Below the pieces are notes generated by a model. The model worked only from the letters and a program-made list of their open reading frames with translations. It ran no database searches and was not told the DNA's origin. DNA of 64,000 bases from Clostridia bacterium UC5.1-1C12. Its GTDB lineage: Bacteria; Bacillota_I; Bacilli_A; Erysipelotrichales; Erysipelotrichaceae. Below are positions 62,301-64,000 of this stretch, one piece after another. Every line of letters starts with the position of its first letter. Positions within the stretch are counted from its first letter, which is position 1. The stretch is taken from positions 1-64,000 of the forward strand of contig BBZX01000012.1 in the NCBI GenBank assembly GCA_001305055.1, given 5' to 3'. The position numbers were made by a program, and so were the translations under genes.

Positions 62301-63179
62301 TTACAATTTATAATAAGCAAGTGCTGCTTTAATTTGTTCATCAGCCTCGGCTGGCAGCTTGCTTACCGGATAACGCGCATCCCCCACATTAATGCCTAAA
62401 AGAGTTACTGCTCTTTTCATCACTGACGGCACTGTTCCTAGCTTTAAAACACCACGCAGAACGTCAATATCCTTCTGTGCCTGCTCGGCTGCTTCCAAAT
62501 TACCTTTTAGGTAATTTTCATAAATTGACACATCTAATTCCGCAATGACATTGCTTGTACCGGCGATAGCACCTGCGGCACCGATTTTTAAAGCCGGCAG
62601 AATTTTTGAATCAGAACCAACTAAAACTACGAAATCGCTGCCCTTGCCCGCATCAATATAACCCTGCATATTTTCCATGTTGCCGCTGCTGTCTTTAATG
62701 CCGGCAATATTCTTAACGCCAATCAATGATTTAACGGTTTCCGGTTCAATATTAATACCGGTATTCTTTGGTATGTTATACATGATAATTGGAATATTTA
62801 CCGCTTCCGCAACCTTACGGTAATGATCCGCCAGTTCCTGCTGAGCAGGGGCGATAAAATAAGGTGCAATCACGGATAATGCATCGGCACCGACAGCTTC
62901 CATCCGCTGTGCCAATTTAATTGTTTCTTGAGTTCCGCATGCACCGGCACCGACATAAACCGGTACACGATGTGCTGCCTGATCGATTACAATTTTCGCA
63001 AATTCTACTTTTTCATCATCGCTCAGCACATGAAATTCTCCATTTGTGCCTAAAATAAACAAACCATGCACACCCTGACTGATCAGCTTATCGACCAACT
63101 GACGGGCAGCAGTTTCATTAATCTTCTGATTTTCATCAAAAGGAGTTACCATTGCGGTAATAATACCTTTTATTTCCAT
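62301..63179 (-). CDS. DapA-family aldolase (2-keto-3-deoxy-sugar-acid or sialic-acid lyase type)
   Basis: 292 residues. The TIM-barrel family signature GTNGEF replaces the usual GTTGE; the catalytic Tyr is in MYNIPKNTG and the Schiff-base Lys in IAGIKDSSG. Because a dapA for lysine synthesis is normally elsewhere, and the neighbours are Eda-like and HpcH-like aldolases plus a SIS isomerase, a catabolic KDG-type aldolase is more likely than dihydrodipicolinate synthase. Start chosen at 63179, after GGAAAG; an upstream in-frame ATG lies inside the previous gene. Confidence 0.82.
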   Translation of the reverse strand: MEIKGIITAMVTPFDENQKINETAARQLVDKLISQGVHGLFILGTNGEFHVLSDDEKVEFAKIVIDQAAHRVPVYVGAGACGTQETIKLAQRMEAVGADALSVIAPYFIAPAQQELADHYRKVAEAVNIPIIMYNIPKNTGINIEPETVKSLIGVKNIAGIKDSSGNMENMQGYIDAGKGSDFVVLVGSDSKILPALKIGAAGAIAGTSNVIAELDVSIYENYLKGNLEAAEQAQKDIDVLRGVLKLGTVPSVMKRAVTLLGINVGDARYPVSKLPAEADEQIKAALAYYKL

Positions 63180-63189
63180 AGTTTCTTTC

Positions 63190-63796
63190 CTACTTTCCTT
63201 CTCTGATCGACTGACCAAGCGCACCGCCTGGATGCCATCTAACATATTCCTGCGGTGTTAAACCACGGGTTTCCTGAAGTAAAACACTTAAGCTTTGAAG
63301 CATGACAATTTCTGCCAAAATAGATGCACGCGGCGGCTTATTTAATGGATCACCCTCATGTTTTACACCAGCAATCAGTGCAACTTCCGCACTCTTTGCC
63401 AGCCATGAATCCGGATTGCCGGTTACTGCGATGATTTTAGCACCGTTCTTTTTCAATGTTTTCAACGGTTGCCTTTAATTCTGATGTTTCACCGCTGTTG
63501 GAAATGGCGATGACCACATCCCCGCTGAGTACCTGACCGGCACTGCCATGGACAGCTTCTGTCCCATGCAGTTCATAAGTTGGCGTACCGGTAGATGAAA
63601 GCAGTGAAGCCGCATAGCCAGCTACATGCCCTGGTTTGCCGATACCTGTCACATGCAACCGATTATTTTTAGCTTCCGCAGCCAGAATCAAATCCTTTGC
63701 CTTTTCAATAGCAGAATAATCAATGTGATTGATATAATTTTGTATTTCAGAGAATTCAATATCAAGGAATTCTTTGATTACTTTCTTTGTTTCCAT
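63190..63796 (-). CDS. SIS-domain sugar-phosphate isomerase (KpsF/GutQ-like)
   Basis: About 202 residues. SIS domain with VTGIGKPGHVAGYAASLLSS, TGTPTYELHGTEAVHG and the ISNSGETSE phosphosugar motif; the end has VRWHPGGALGQSI, the KpsF/GutQ tail without CBS domains. A one-base shift near 63460 (an extra A, or two missing) splits it; corrected joint reads ATVETLKKNGAKI. GGAGG precedes the start. It opens the way for the downstream aldolases by isomerising a phosphosugar, substrate unknown. Confidence 0.82.
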
Positions 63797-63806
63797 AGAT
63801 CCTCCT

Positions 63807-64000
63807 TCATTTAATAATGTTCTGATAGCCTTTAATATATTGCTTTAAACCATCACGCAGTATATTTACGTCAATTGCTGAGATAAGCAGATCAATATCA
63901 TTCCTGAATTCTTTAATTAAAGGCAGCGGTCCGATTATCCCAAAGCCCTTCTCTGCCCTTTTACAAGCATCTGCAACCTTGCGAATCAAAGCCAGCTCAT
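63807..64000 (-). CDS. HpcH/HpaI-type aldolase, C-terminal part
   Basis: Partial: the reading frame is open to the right edge of the window and the start lies outside. The visible 63 residues (ELALIRKVADACKRAEK, then GFGIIGPLPLIKE and LLISAIDVNILRDGL) resemble the end of class II pyruvate aldolases of the HpcH/HpaI family. It is upstream of the SIS gene in the same operon, 10 bases away. Confidence 0.55.
   Translation of the reverse strand, partial: ELALIRKVADACKRAEKGFGIIGPLPLIKEFRNDIDLLISAIDVNILRDGLKQYIKGYQNIIK

Noticed and set aside
62301..63179. Dihydrodipicolinate synthase (dapA) for lysine synthesis
   Set aside because: Neighbouring genes are catabolic aldolases and a SIS isomerase and no other lysine-pathway gene is present, so a sugar-acid aldolase is preferred.

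Overview
The window looks like a chromosomal segment from a low-GC, spore-forming gut Bacillota, most likely of the Erysipelotrichia type. That rests on Bacillus-like synteny (spoIIE-tilS-hpt-ftsH-hslO-dus-lysS; upp-atp operon-glyA-rpiB-ywlC-spoIIR-prmC-prfA-tdk-rpmE), typical AGGAGG ribosome binding sites, Rho-independent terminators, and a galacto-N-biose/lacto-N-biose utilisation locus. Most genes are on the minus strand. No rRNA or tRNA gene was recognised.

Layout. 1-390: distal end of a type I-C CRISPR array whose leader and cas genes lie outside to the left. 0.5-6.2 kb: three c-di-GMP genes (two TPR-GGDEF proteins flanking a GGDEF-EAL protein). 6.9-16.2 kb: lysS, dus, hslO, ftsH, hpt, tilS, spoIIE. 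16.2-22.0 kb: a PemK/MazF-like protein, an Ig-like lipoprotein that reads into a thioredoxin domain, a TagO/WecA-like transferase, MreB/Mbl, SpoIIQ and SpoIID. 22.1-25.9 kb: a patatin, a degenerate HAD protein with a basic repeat tail, a small secreted-protein cassette and a DUF1146 protein. 26-35.3 kb: host-glycan locus (ABC importer, GH112 phosphorylase, small membrane protein, sulfatase, AraC regulator). 35.3-36.4 kb: O-antigen-ligase-like protein. 36.5-40.3 kb: AT-rich accessory block with an XRE-TPR regulator preceded by a tiny exported protein and followed by a three-gene exported/membrane-anchored operon. 40.5-48.0 kb: complete F-ATP synthase operon plus upp. 48.4-51.2 kb: LysR regulator divergent from an exported FMN/FAD reductase. 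52.0-57.7 kb: glyA to rpmE, including a very divergent SpoIIR. 57.8-61.5 kb: PTS-domain regulator, lipoprotein, XRE regulator fused to a superoxide-reductase-like domain. 61.6-64.0 kb: sugar-acid/aldolase operon running off the right edge.

An important caveat runs through the window. About twenty genes, including essential ones (lysS, tilS, atpD, atpG, atpH, glyA, prmC), are interrupted by single-base shifts, mostly a homopolymer one base too short. Restoring the base gives a full-length protein each time. I therefore treat these as probable sequence errors and annotate the whole gene as one CDS, giving the approximate position of each shift. Several short genes (spoIIQ N-terminus, the 27.1 kb membrane protein, the 37 kb third gene) only become visible after this correction.

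How the genes work together. The glycan locus would import a host mucin or milk disaccharide, cleave it by phosphorolysis and remove sulfate, under AraC and probably CcpA control. The spoIIE, spoIIQ, spoIID and spoIIR genes cover the sigma-F activation, engulfment and sigma-E signalling stages of sporulation. The c subunit of the ATP synthase has two carboxylates, as in known Na+-coupled rotors. The most open-ended part is the 36.5-40.3 kb block, which has the layout of a peptide-sensing RRNPP-type circuit.
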